Assembly (NCBI GenBank): GCA_904395885.1
Contig: CAJFOF010000033.1
Coordinates: 1-45,662 of the forward strand
DNA: 45,662 nt
Direction: 5' to 3'
Origin: an uncultured Lachnospiraceae bacterium
GTDB taxonomy: Bacteria; Bacillota; Clostridia; Lachnospirales; Lachnospiraceae
Part shown: in pieces, positions 38,812-45,662 of the stretch
Layout: each line of letters starts with the position of its first letter
Numbering within the stretch: position 1 is the stretch's first letter
Notes under the pieces: model-generated
Told to the model about the DNA's origin: nothing
Databases searched by the model: none
What the model saw: only the letters and a program-made list of their open reading frames with translations
Position numbers and translations under genes: made by a program

Positions 38812-39120
38812 CTATAGTTTCAGTCCAATAGCTTCATTTACATAGGAAGTGATAAAGTTGGGCTTGCGGCCGGTACCGTGCCGATCAGGAATTTCCACAA
38901 TCAGAGGAAATTTTCGCTCTAGCTTAATTTCATTAATGATCTCAGGAAATTCTCTGCCGAATTTTTCGGTAAGAAGGAGGATTCCTATCTCCTTATCGGC
39001 CAAAACTTTATCAAGGGCTTCCTTCAGCTCCGCCCGTTCATGGACGACGCTGCCTTCGACGCCTGCCAGCCGCATGCCGGTCCAGGTGTCGATATTGTCG
39101 CTGATCAGGTACATTTTCAT
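38812..39120 (-). CDS. ntpG: V-type ATPase subunit F (central stalk)
   Basis: A 102-residue Rossmann-like protein that binds subunit D in the rotor and couples it to the membrane ring (called NtpG in Enterococcus hirae). The segments MYLISDNIDTWTGMRLAGVEGSV, IGILLLTEKF and FPLIVEIPDRHG are typical of subunit F. It starts four bases after the proteolipid gene stop. Confidence 0.92.
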   Translation of the reverse strand: MKMYLISDNIDTWTGMRLAGVEGSVVHERAELKEALDKVLADKEIGILLLTEKFGREFPEIINEIKLERKFPLIVEIPDRHGTGRKPNFITSYVNEAIGLKL

Positions 39121-39124
39121 ATAA

Positions 39125-39562
39125 TTAAAGCTGACCCAGGATCATAAAGGAAATGATCAGTCCATACAGACAAACACCTTCGGCAAGACCAACGAAGATT
39201 AAGGATTTACCAAGAACCGAGCTGTCCTCGCTAATAGCGCCCAGAGCGGCGGATGCAGCAGAGGAAACGGCGATACCGCCGCCGATGCAGGACATGCCGG
39301 TGGACAGAGCGGCTGCCAGATAGCCCCAGCCTGTGGATGAGGAAGCGGCGGAAGCAGCAACCTCTGTGGTGTCAGCGAAAGCGGTGCCGGAGAACATCAG
39401 GAAGACAAGGACTAACATTGTTCCAAAGAAAAGGAAAACATTGGTTCCCAGAGCTACCTTGTAACGGCCGCGGGTCTTTTCTCCTGCTGCAAATGCTCCA
39501 AAGGGAACTGCAATACCTAAAATTAATGCCAGAGCTAATGTGATTTTTACTGCTAAAGTCAT
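39125..39562 (-). CDS. ntpK: V-type ATPase subunit K (membrane rotor proteolipid)
   Basis: A 145-residue proteolipid with four hydrophobic helices (about 3-26, 38-60, 80-108, 117-142). Only one membrane carboxylate is seen, E128 in FVGLAEGVCLYGLIISF of helix 4, the expected ion-binding Glu. Helix 2 (TNVFLFFGTMLVLVFLMF) has none. This one-Glu-per-four-helices plan is known for V-type rings. A 61-base spacer, unusually long for this operon and A+T-rich, with a strong AAAAGGAG, precedes the ATG and may raise its expression to meet the ring copy number. Confidence 0.92.
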   Translation of the reverse strand: MTLAVKITLALALILGIAVPFGAFAAGEKTRGRYKVALGTNVFLFFGTMLVLVFLMFSGTAFADTTEVAASAASSSTGWGYLAAALSTGMSCIGGGIAVSSAASAALGAISEDSSVLGKSLIFVGLAEGVCLYGLIISFMILGQL

Positions 39563-39623
39563 AATGATTTCTCCTTTTTACGTTAATTGTTTAAATTGAG
39601 AATGGCAATAAAGCCACTGTCTG

Positions 39624-41558
39624 TTACTGAGATATTTTTCCATACGGCTTGAAAGCCCGGCCGCTGCCGTGATAGAATCGGCTGAACAGTTCGTAATATT
39701 CAAGACGAAGAACCTGGATTCCTACGATCAGTCCCTCCATTCCGCAGACAAACAGGTTGCCTAAAACGATAACGACCCAGTTGGGGTTTCCGGCTTCCGC
39801 ACCGGCCAGCATCAGAACGACTTCCATCATTGCAGCATGGCTGACAGCAAAAGCCCCCACACGGACGAAGGACAGAGTATTGGAAAAATAGCTTAACAGG
39901 ACTTCAAACATTTCAAAAAAGCCCTGAACAATAAACATTCCGATTCCGCCCTCGATTTTTTTCGTTTTCTTTTCAATGGCAGCCGTCAGAGGTTCCTTAA
40001 AGAAAATAAGGAGAAGAGGAATCAGGAACATAACAACCAGTACAGAAGCAGCCGGAAGAGTATGTCCAGTCATAAACAGCACAATGGTAGCTGCAAGACT
40101 GCCGTAGAATACGAATCCGGCAATTCCATTGGTATCAAACCATGCATCCATTGGCTGATGGGCCCGATAGGCGTTGATGATATTTAAAATCATGGTGAGC
40201 AGAATGATCACCATACCTAAGCCGATAGCCACCACAAAGACTGTATTCAGCCTTCCGATGAAGGGAAGGTTTGTCATAGCTTCAGCGGGTCTGAGCCAGA
40301 TTGGTTCAAGAACATCTTCAAAACCAAAGATACTTCCGAACATGAAGCCAAAAATCGTTGAAAAAAATCCGCAGCAGGAGATGATCGCCGCCAGATCCAT
40401 CTTTTTTGCCTTGTAAAGCAGAAAGCCGCCTATCAGCAGGCAGAGTCCCTGGCCGGCATCTCCGAACATAAAGCCAAACAAAAACGAGTAGGTGAGACCG
40501 ATCAGAATGGTTGGATCAATCTCATTGTAGGCCGGGAGACCATACATTTTAATAAACATTTCAAAGGGCCTGAAAATCCAGGGATTTTTCATCTTTGTAG
40601 GCGGCCCGTTGAGCAGATTGGTGTGATCATTTTCTACGATGCAGAAAACATTATCATCTTTAGAAATCTCATCCTGAAGGCGGCTGGCATCATTTTCGGC
40701 CATCCATCCGCATAAAATATAAAAGGTATGGTCAGAATTCAGCGTGCAGGCTGCCATTTTCCGGATATCAAAGTTCTGGGAAAAAACCGTAAGCCGTGCA
40801 TAGGCTGCCAGGAGATTTTCTTTCTCCTGCTGAAGAACAGAAGCAATCTCGCCTTCCAATTTTTCAATCTGGCTGCTCAGGCAGGAGATCTGCTGATTTA
40901 CCTCATCGACTACTTCCTGGGGAGTTCCGCCGATATATTTGTCAGGAACAAAAAGCCGCTCAAAATGCATGGAAGTGTAAATGGTATCTACTTTGTCGGC
41001 CAGCCGCTCCGGCACGAAATAGAGAAGCCAGACATAGTCATCATCTTCGTGGCAGGTGAACATAATCGTATCAATGGTATCATATACGAAGGTGTAGAAT
41101 TTGTTGTAATAATCCTTTGCCATGCGACCGAAACGGTATTTTACATACTTAAATTGAAAAATTTGATGAATATTGTAATCTAACCCCACAAACGGACGAA
41201 TCTGATCCAAAAAGTCCCGGGCATCACGGAGATGAGACTTCAGACTGTCTTCTTTATCCAAAAGTCCTCCTAAAAGCTGATCCAGCCGATGGATCGTTTC
41301 CGCCGCTTCTTTTACGTCCATAGAAGGGGAAGGAACCGCTCCTTCTTTCTCTGAAAACCCGGAAATAAGTTCTTTTGCGCGCTGGCATTCTGCCCGGTAG
41401 GGATTGGTTTCCGTAAAAGGCCGCAGATTTTGGACATTTTTTAGCTCCGACAGAGCGTTCTCCAGGTGGATTTCGTATTTTGAAAGATATTGATCCACCA
41501 CCCTGTCAATGTCATCTCTTGGCCCTGAAATACTTAGAAATTTCATTTTCTCAATCAA
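39624..41558 (-). CDS. ntpI: V-type ATPase subunit I (stator, a-subunit)
   Basis: A 644-residue membrane stator. The N-terminal 340 residues are cytoplasmic with coiled-coil stretches (LSSQIEKLEGEIASVLQQEKENLLAAYARL). About seven or eight TM helices follow from residue 345 on, with GLTYSFLFGFMFGDAGQGL, the repeated FGFMFGS-like FSTIFGFMFGSIFGFEDV, and LSFVRVGAFAVSHAAMMEV, which holds the essential ion-path arginine. It overlaps the subunit C gene by four bases. Confidence 0.95.
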   Translation of the reverse strand: MIEKMKFLSISGPRDDIDRVVDQYLSKYEIHLENALSELKNVQNLRPFTETNPYRAECQRAKELISGFSEKEGAVPSPSMDVKEAAETIHRLDQLLGGLLDKEDSLKSHLRDARDFLDQIRPFVGLDYNIHQIFQFKYVKYRFGRMAKDYYNKFYTFVYDTIDTIMFTCHEDDDYVWLLYFVPERLADKVDTIYTSMHFERLFVPDKYIGGTPQEVVDEVNQQISCLSSQIEKLEGEIASVLQQEKENLLAAYARLTVFSQNFDIRKMAACTLNSDHTFYILCGWMAENDASRLQDEISKDDNVFCIVENDHTNLLNGPPTKMKNPWIFRPFEMFIKMYGLPAYNEIDPTILIGLTYSFLFGFMFGDAGQGLCLLIGGFLLYKAKKMDLAAIISCCGFFSTIFGFMFGSIFGFEDVLEPIWLRPAEAMTNLPFIGRLNTVFVVAIGLGMVIILLTMILNIINAYRAHQPMDAWFDTNGIAGFVFYGSLAATIVLFMTGHTLPAASVLVVMFLIPLLLIFFKEPLTAAIEKKTKKIEGGIGMFIVQGFFEMFEVLLSYFSNTLSFVRVGAFAVSHAAMMEVVLMLAGAEAGNPNWVVIVLGNLFVCGMEGLIVGIQVLRLEYYELFSRFYHGSGRAFKPYGKISQ

Positions 41559-42622
41559 GACGCAAGCCCTCCTTTAAGTGGATTCATTACAGAATCGAGA
41601 ATTTTCTGTGGATCGATTTTGTAACGGATACTTTCTATGATAGTGATAATTCTACGGATCTCCTGTTCCTTAAAATACAGGTAGGAATTTAATATGGCGA
41701 TGGAATAGGGATCTTTTCTGCTGGTGTATTGATAAATATGCTGGTTAACCAGGTTGGCAACAGCTTCCGGATGGGGCTGGCTGACCTGGGCGATCTCCGG
41801 ATCCTTTCCGTACCGGGTTTCGTGAAAGGCGGAAAAGAAGCTATCCATAGATTCAGATTCTGTCATCTTGTGGATATCAGAAGTCTTTAGCCGGTACTGG
41901 ATCGGAATCAGCATCGCGTAAATATCGGCCGGAGCCATGTGGTAATAGTATTTGCTTCGATAGATCCATTGAATGTTCAGCATATCCAGACGGCTTCCAA
42001 AACATTGGATAAGGATTTTTCTGTCGTCAGGTTTTAGCTTTTTTGAAATCGTCTTCCACATAGTGTTAAAATAAAACATGTCCAGGCTATTTTCATAGTC
42101 AAACAGAGAAAGATTTTCTTCGCGGCTTAGATGGGAGAGAAGAGGAAAAAAGCTGCTGTCTTCCAGGGCAGATGTAAATTCTGGAAGAGACTTCGCTTCC
42201 AGAAGCCGTGCAATATTCAGAGAAGAGTGGCGCTCAAAAAAATTTTGGAAAGCGTACAGATCCAATTCCAGAGGATACTGTCCGATCAGGCTGCGAAGGC
42301 AGCGCTTGATAACGGCCACTTCATAATGTCCGAAATACAGATTTAAAAACTTTCTCTGTGAAAGGTTTGAAAAACGGTAAAGTTTTGCAAAGTCATGGTA
42401 TTCAGAACCGATTAAAAGCTGTTCGATGGCTCCTCGGTGAAGCTCTCCGGGTTCTGTGCCGGAAAAGACTTCCTCGTAAGCAGGCTGCCTCTTTAAATAT
42501 TCTACAGCCGCTGTGACAGATTCCAGATTAGCCATTTCCTGGAATTGACTGGCAGTGAGCAGATGGCTTTGCATAGCCTTTACTTTGGTAGTAAGCCCGC
42601 TGTAGGCAAGCAGATTTCCCAT
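41555..42622 (-). CDS. ntpC: V-type ATPase subunit C (d-type rotor adaptor)
   Basis: A 355-residue soluble, helical protein that sits on the proteolipid ring and receives the central stalk. It has the family's threefold helical repeat plan; visible markers are LLAYSGLTTKVKAMQSHLLTASQF at the start, IEQLLIGSEYHDFAKLYRF, and the C-terminal YLYFKEQEIRRIITIIESIRYKI. It starts four bases after the G/H-type gene and overlaps the I gene by four bases. Confidence 0.9.
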   Translation of the reverse strand: MGNLLAYSGLTTKVKAMQSHLLTASQFQEMANLESVTAAVEYLKRQPAYEEVFSGTEPGELHRGAIEQLLIGSEYHDFAKLYRFSNLSQRKFLNLYFGHYEVAVIKRCLRSLIGQYPLELDLYAFQNFFERHSSLNIARLLEAKSLPEFTSALEDSSFFPLLSHLSREENLSLFDYENSLDMFYFNTMWKTISKKLKPDDRKILIQCFGSRLDMLNIQWIYRSKYYYHMAPADIYAMLIPIQYRLKTSDIHKMTESESMDSFFSAFHETRYGKDPEIAQVSQPHPEAVANLVNQHIYQYTSRKDPYSIAILNSYLYFKEQEIRRIITIIESIRYKIDPQKILDSVMNPLKGGLAS

Positions 42623-42626
42623 AGTA

Positions 42627-42938
42627 TTACTCCTTTATTATCTCCTGGAAGATTTTTCTGGCATATTCTTTGTGGTGAGATTCATAGGACGAATTTAACT
42701 GATTTAAAGCCCAGTCAGCTTTTTGACGCTGTTTGGCCAGCCGCTGTTTCAGTTTTGCTTCCAGGTCGCTTCGGAGAGATTCCAGCTTTTTGGCAGTATC
42801 GGTCTCCAGCTCGGCATCAAAATCAGCCGTCTTTTTTTCCATTTCTTTGGCCAGGGCCGCTTTGCGGTCATTGACGCTTTCCATAATGGAAGATGCGGAG
42901 GCTTCGATGCCGGAGATTTTTTCAATTAGTTTATCCAT
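42627..42938 (-). CDS. ntpF: V-type ATPase subunit G/H-like peripheral stalk protein
   Basis: A 103-residue, highly charged, Ala/Lys/Glu-rich protein that is predicted to be almost entirely coiled coil, as for the G/H/F-type peripheral stalk partner of subunit E. I choose the ATG at 42938 (MDKLIEKISG) because AGGAGG lies seven bases upstream; an upstream in-frame start at 42977 would include that site. It is the first gene of the operon. The assignment rests on position, size and coiled-coil character, since the sequence of these subunits is poorly conserved. Confidence 0.8.
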   Translation of the reverse strand: MDKLIEKISGIEASASSIMESVNDRKAALAKEMEKKTADFDAELETDTAKKLESLRSDLEAKLKQRLAKQRQKADWALNQLNSSYESHHKEYARKIFQEIIKE

Positions 42939-42975
42939 AAATGCACCTCCTAGCCTTGTTCTTAAAAACGTACAC

Positions 42976-42981
42976 ATTATA
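42976..42981 (-). promoter_or_regulatory. -10 element of the V-type ATPase operon
   Basis: On the minus strand a perfect TATAAT, 38 bases before the first ATG. No convincing -35 is seen, so activation by a factor is possible. Confidence 0.5.
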
Positions 42982-43013
42982 CTACTTTTAATTTGAAAAA
43001 TCTATAGGAACCC

Positions 43014-43064
43014 AAAAATAAAAAGCTGCCGCTCCACGAATTCTTAATCGTAAGAGAGGCAGCC
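43014..43064 (-). terminator. Terminator of the SH3-domain gene
   Basis: On the minus strand GGCTGCC (43058-43064) pairs with GGCAGC (43025-43030), extended imperfectly by CTC/GAG, followed by TTTTTATTTTT. It shields the V-ATPase promoter from read-through. Confidence 0.78.
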
Positions 43065-43075
43065 GGTTATAAAAA

Positions 43076-43981
43076 TTACGGGGTGCTTTCTGTCAGGTAT
43101 TGCGTTGCCACGTAGGCGTCGGTGCCGTCGTAATTGATAATGCTCCAGAAATCGTCGTGAACTCCCACGTAATTTACCGGGGTACCAGGAGCGAGCTGGA
43201 CCAGAATACGCGCATCAGTAGACGGTTCTGCGCGAACATTTAAGGTATCGGTGGTTACATATTGTTGAACTGCGGCGGCGGTAGTCTCTGGCTCTGTGGG
43301 AACGGTTTCCGGTTCCGTGACAGGTTCAGAGGAAGGCATCTCTGTGACAACATCTGAGGAGGGAGCGGTAGTTTCCGTATCAGATGTACCGGGCCGCAGT
43401 ACCCGAATCAGAACAATCAGAAGGATAACGCCTGCTATGATGGCAATTACCGGAAGCAGATCCCGCAGCGTAATGGCCTGTTTCTTTTTTCTGCGGTTTC
43501 CGCCGGACTTGGAAGACGTACTTCTGGAGGAAGATGTACGGGATGAACCGGAGGAACCCCTTTTGGAACTGCTGCGATTCCCGCTGGAAGACTGTGTTGA
43601 CCGGGCGGTTCTGCGCCGCTCAGGCCGGTAATCTGAAAATGCATATACTTCCTGGGAAAGGAGATGGTAGGCGAGATTGGCATCGGCAGCGCTGTTATTT
43701 TCCTCGTGCACGGCTTTATTTCCAATCATGCGAATTTTATGGTAATGCTCTTTTGTGCTCTTATCAATCCAGCGGCCTTCGTAGAGCTGATCAATAGTGC
43801 TGGCTAAATCGCCTTCTACGATACACGCCTTATCTCCAAGAGATCGTACCATCACCTCAAGGGTCTGTCTGGCCTGTATCATAGCTTTATTGTAGTTTTT
43901 CTGTCCAATGAGGCGTTCTGTCTCATTGACTCCCTGCTGTATTTTTTCCCAAATATTTATGGTCCTTGTCGGTTGTGCCAT
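43076..43981 (-). CDS. DUF4145-like domain, transmembrane helix and extracellular SH3b protein
   Basis: A 301-residue membrane protein of unknown function with three parts. Residues about 10-115 are a cytoplasmic helical domain with KAMIQARQTLEVMVRSLGD and IRMIGNKAVHE, the pattern I associate with DUF4145. Residues about 120-170 are a Ser/Arg/Gly low-complexity linker. A TM helix follows (about 174-196), then a Thr/Pro/Glu-rich extracellular stretch and a bacterial SH3 domain (about 242-298; LNVRAEPSTDARILVQLAPGTPV). I choose the ATG at 43981 because AAAGGAGG lies eight bases upstream. It appears monocistronic, with a -10 TATAAT at 44023-44028. Confidence 0.8.
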   Translation of the reverse strand: MAQPTRTINIWEKIQQGVNETERLIGQKNYNKAMIQARQTLEVMVRSLGDKACIVEGDLASTIDQLYEGRWIDKSTKEHYHKIRMIGNKAVHEENNSAADANLAYHLLSQEVYAFSDYRPERRRTARSTQSSSGNRSSSKRGSSGSSRTSSSRSTSSKSGGNRRKKKQAITLRDLLPVIAIIAGVILLIVLIRVLRPGTSDTETTAPSSDVVTEMPSSEPVTEPETVPTEPETTAAAVQQYVTTDTLNVRAEPSTDARILVQLAPGTPVNYVGVHDDFWSIINYDGTDAYVATQYLTESTP

Positions 43982-44158
43982 ATCAGAATCCTCCTTTAGA
44001 CAATTCAACATCAACTGACTCTATTATACAAGATTTCGATAAAATTTGCACTCAAATTTTGCTAAAATGTTTAAACTTTTCTTACGAATTACCATGATTT
44101 TAAAAATATTACATTTTTAGAGGCATTTTTGACGGATTTTCTGAAGGACAGAAAGTAC

Positions 44159-44187
44159 TTGCCAAATCTTACGGCGGTATGTATACT
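44159..44187 (+). promoter_or_regulatory. Promoter of trmB
   Basis: TTGCCA (44159-44164), a 17-base spacer and TATACT (44182-44187), about 39 bases before the ATG. Confidence 0.72.
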
Positions 44188-44225
44188 AAAAAAGTAGGAA
44201 AACGAACGGTTTATGGAGGATTTTA

Positions 44226-44864
44226 ATGAGACTGCGCCATATAAAAGGAGCTGAGGAAACGATAGCGGTCAGCCCTTATGTGATTCAGGAGCCGGAAAGC
44301 TGCCGGGGCAGATGGGCAGAAGTATTTCACAATCAGAATCCGATTCAGATTGAGGTGGGAATGGGAAAAGGAAAATTTCTTATGGAACTTGCCCAGAAAC
44401 ATCCGGAAATCAATTATGTCGGGATTGAGCGCTATTCCAGTGTACTGCTAAGAGGATTACAGAAGAGGGAGGAGCTTGATTTATCCAATATTTGGTTTCT
44501 CTGCATAGATGCCAGACAGTTGGCAGAGGTGTTTGAAGAGGGGGAAGTGGAGAGAATCTATTTGAACTTTTCAGATCCATGGCCCAAGGACCGGCATGCA
44601 AAGCGCCGCCTTACCTCACCGGAATTTATGGCAGTATACGATAAGATTCTGGCAGCAGACGGGCAGGTAGAATTTAAGACAGACAATGAGGGCCTGTTTG
44701 ATTATTCTCTGGAATCCATCCCGCAGGCGGGGTGGAGGATAGAAGCCAGCACCCGTGACCTTCATCACAGTCCGATGACAGAAGGGAACGTGATGACGGA
44801 ATACGAAGAAAAGTTTGCGTCAAAAGGAAATTCGATTTGTAAACTTATTGCAAAGCGCGGCTAA
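44226..44864 (+). CDS. trmB: tRNA (guanine46-N7)-methyltransferase TrmB
   Basis: A 212-residue SAM-dependent enzyme that methylates N7 of G46 in the tRNA variable loop. SAM motif I is IEVGMGKGKFLMELA, followed by YVGIERYSSVLLRG. The diagnostic active-site block is NFSDPWPKDRHAKRRL near residues 117-132. A GGAGG site precedes the ATG. It starts a short plus-strand unit with a small ORF and trxA. Confidence 0.96.
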   Translation: MRLRHIKGAEETIAVSPYVIQEPESCRGRWAEVFHNQNPIQIEVGMGKGKFLMELAQKHPEINYVGIERYSSVLLRGLQKREELDLSNIWFLCIDARQLAEVFEEGEVERIYLNFSDPWPKDRHAKRRLTSPEFMAVYDKILAADGQVEFKTDNEGLFDYSLESIPQAGWRIEASTRDLHHSPMTEGNVMTEYEEKFASKGNSICKLIAKRG

Positions 44865-44865
44865 A

Positions 44866-45063
44866 ATGGTCAGGACTGCATACACTAATAAAAAACAGGT
44901 GGGAAGACGGATGAAGCTGCCGCCAAAGCTGGTGCGCCGTTTGAGCTGCGCCACATGCGATAAGATTGAACTGGACCGAAAAGCCTTGCATTACCGCAAA
45001 TGTTTTTTGGAGGTGTGCAAGATTTTGGACGGAGGAAGAGACAAGAGAAAAAAACAATGTTGA
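44866..45063 (+). CDS. Small basic Cys-containing protein of unknown function
   Basis: An open frame of 65 residues that starts one base after the trmB stop and ends 15 bases before trxA. An internal ATG at 44911, with GGTGGGAAGA upstream, would give 50 residues. It is rich in Lys and Arg and contains SCATC followed by KC and VC, four Cys that could bind a metal or form disulfides. I recognise no family. Filling the gap between two real genes supports it, but a chance frame is possible. Its proximity to thioredoxin is suggestive only. Confidence 0.45.
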   Translation: MVRTAYTNKKQVGRRMKLPPKLVRRLSCATCDKIELDRKALHYRKCFLEVCKILDGGRDKRKKQC

Positions 45064-45078
45064 GAAGGAGAATGAAAA

Positions 45079-45396
45079 ATGGAAGCAGTATTTACTACAC
45101 AGAACTTTGAAACAGAAGTATTGAAATCTGCTCAGCCTGTACTGGTAGATTTTTACGCAGACTGGTGCGGCCCCTGTAAAATGATGGCTCCCGTCATTGA
45201 GGAGCTTGCAGGGATGTACGAGGGCCGCGCAAAAGTTGGTAAGCTGAATGTAGATTTAAATGAAGAGATTGCAATGAAATACGGAGTCATGTCCATTCCT
45301 ACCCTGTTGGTTATCAAGAATGGCCAGGTAGTAGGAAAAATGGTAGGGGTTCAGAGCAAAGAAGCCGTTATGGCAGCTTTGAATCAGGCATTATAA
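45079..45396 (+). CDS. trxA: Thioredoxin
   Basis: A 105-residue thioredoxin that reduces disulfides in cytoplasmic proteins and is itself reduced by thioredoxin reductase. The active site is WCGPC (29-33) in DFYADWCGPCKMMAPV, and the cis-proline block is MSIPTLLVIKNG. Length is typical. GAGAAGGAG precedes the ATG. No thioredoxin reductase gene is in the window. Confidence 0.96.
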   Translation: MEAVFTTQNFETEVLKSAQPVLVDFYADWCGPCKMMAPVIEELAGMYEGRAKVGKLNVDLNEEIAMKYGVMSIPTLLVIKNGQVVGKMVGVQSKEAVMAALNQAL

Positions 45397-45422
45397 AAGC
45401 AGGACCCACATATTCATTCCGA

Positions 45423-45446
45423 CCGGCAGCCGCCGACGGCTGCCGG
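45423..45446 (+). terminator. Strong hairpin after trxA, weak T run
   Basis: CCGGCAGCCG (45423-45432) pairs perfectly with CGGCTGCCGG (45437-45446) around a CCGA loop. The next T run (six T) is displaced by about 14 bases, so it may be a non-canonical terminator or an mRNA-stabilising end. Confidence 0.55.
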
Positions 45447-45502
45447 AAACAAGAAGGAGTTTTTTGGAAAAGTTAAAGTCTAAAATTTTTCTAAAAAAAC
45501 TA

Positions 45503-45531
45503 TTGACTTTTTGTGATGAATAAGGTATATT
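45503..45531 (+). promoter_or_regulatory. Promoter of tRNA-Lys
   Basis: TTGACT (45503-45508), a 17-base spacer and TATATT (45526-45531), about 40 bases before the tRNA. Confidence 0.8.
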
Positions 45532-45570
45532 AATACACGTGCTTGAGACAAGCATTGGAAAAACGGAGAT

Positions 45571-45643
45571 GCGCCTTTAGCTCAGTTGGTAGAGCAGTAG
45601 ACTCTTAATCTATTTGTCCAGGGTTCGAGTCCCTGAAGGCGCA
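45571..45643 (+). tRNA. tRNA-Lys (anticodon CUU), CCA not encoded
   Basis: Acceptor strands GCGCCTT (45571-45577) and AAGGCGC (45636-45642) pair fully. The D arm has AGCTCAGTTGGTAGAGC, the anticodon loop CTCTTAA gives CUU, and the T arm has GGTTCGAGTCC. The discriminator is A at 45643. The next bases are GTT, so CCA must be added after transcription. Confidence 0.97.
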
Positions 45644-45662
45644 GTTAAAGCACTGTTTTTGA

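Overview
The window is a chromosomal replication-origin neighbourhood of a low-to-moderate G+C Gram-positive anaerobe, most likely a Lachnospiraceae member (Clostridia). Evidence: the gene order gyrA-gyrB-recF-yaaA-dnaN-dnaA on the minus strand, meeting rpmH-rnpA-yidD-yidC-jag-mnmE-mnmG-rsmG-soj-parB on the plus strand; strong AGGAGG ribosome sites; several TTG/GTG starts; a V-type ATPase operon; and uncharacterised families (DUF4446-like, DUF3881-like) that I associate with Clostridia. The family and genus assignment is inference. I saw no insertion sequence, prophage or CRISPR array.

Layout. 1-910: a tRNA-Ser cut by the window edge, and plsC. 970-9521: gyrase, recF, S4-domain yaaA, dnaN and dnaA, all minus strand. 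The origin is bipartite. One DnaA-box cluster plus a very A+T-rich unwinding segment lies between dnaA and dnaN (about 7917-8163); a second cluster lies between dnaA and rpmH (about 9635-9847). 9905-16958: rpmH, RNase P protein, the membrane-insertion genes yidD/yidC/jag, and the tRNA/rRNA modification genes mnmE, mnmG and rsmG. 16978-19990: a partition locus with two perfect 16-bp parS sites, an alpha/beta-hydrolase gene lying between them, then soj (parA) and parB.

20032-26385: mixed housekeeping and accessory genes: a DUF4446-like membrane protein, NADP-type glutamate dehydrogenase with a terminator in its leader, a DUF3881-like protein, tRNA-Arg(CCU), a TetR regulator-methyltransferase pair, an arginase-fold protein and a flavin-reductase-like protein. 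26449-34308: signalling and envelope genes: a large hybrid histidine kinase, a DEDDh exonuclease with a zinc-ribbon-like tail, a KdpD/KdpE-like two-component pair without kdpABC, a D,D-carboxypeptidase and a DUF1461-like membrane protein. 34395-42938: a complete nine-gene V/A-type ATPase operon (G/H-C-I-K-F-E-A-B-D in transcription order). 43076-45643: a DUF4145-like/transmembrane/SH3 protein, trmB, a small Cys-containing ORF, thioredoxin and tRNA-Lys(CUU).

How it works together: replication starts near 8-10 kb and forks leave in both directions. The replication genes on the left and the rpmH-to-gdhA genes on the right are co-directional with their forks, whereas most genes from 26.4 to 44.0 kb are head-on. 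The least explained items are the parS-flanked hydrolase with one parS buried in a 32-bp palindrome, the gdhA leader terminator, the DUF4145-like/TM/SH3 protein, the zinc-ribbon exonuclease and the small Cys ORF before trxA. I did not find a convincing wholly new multi-gene system; these are leads.
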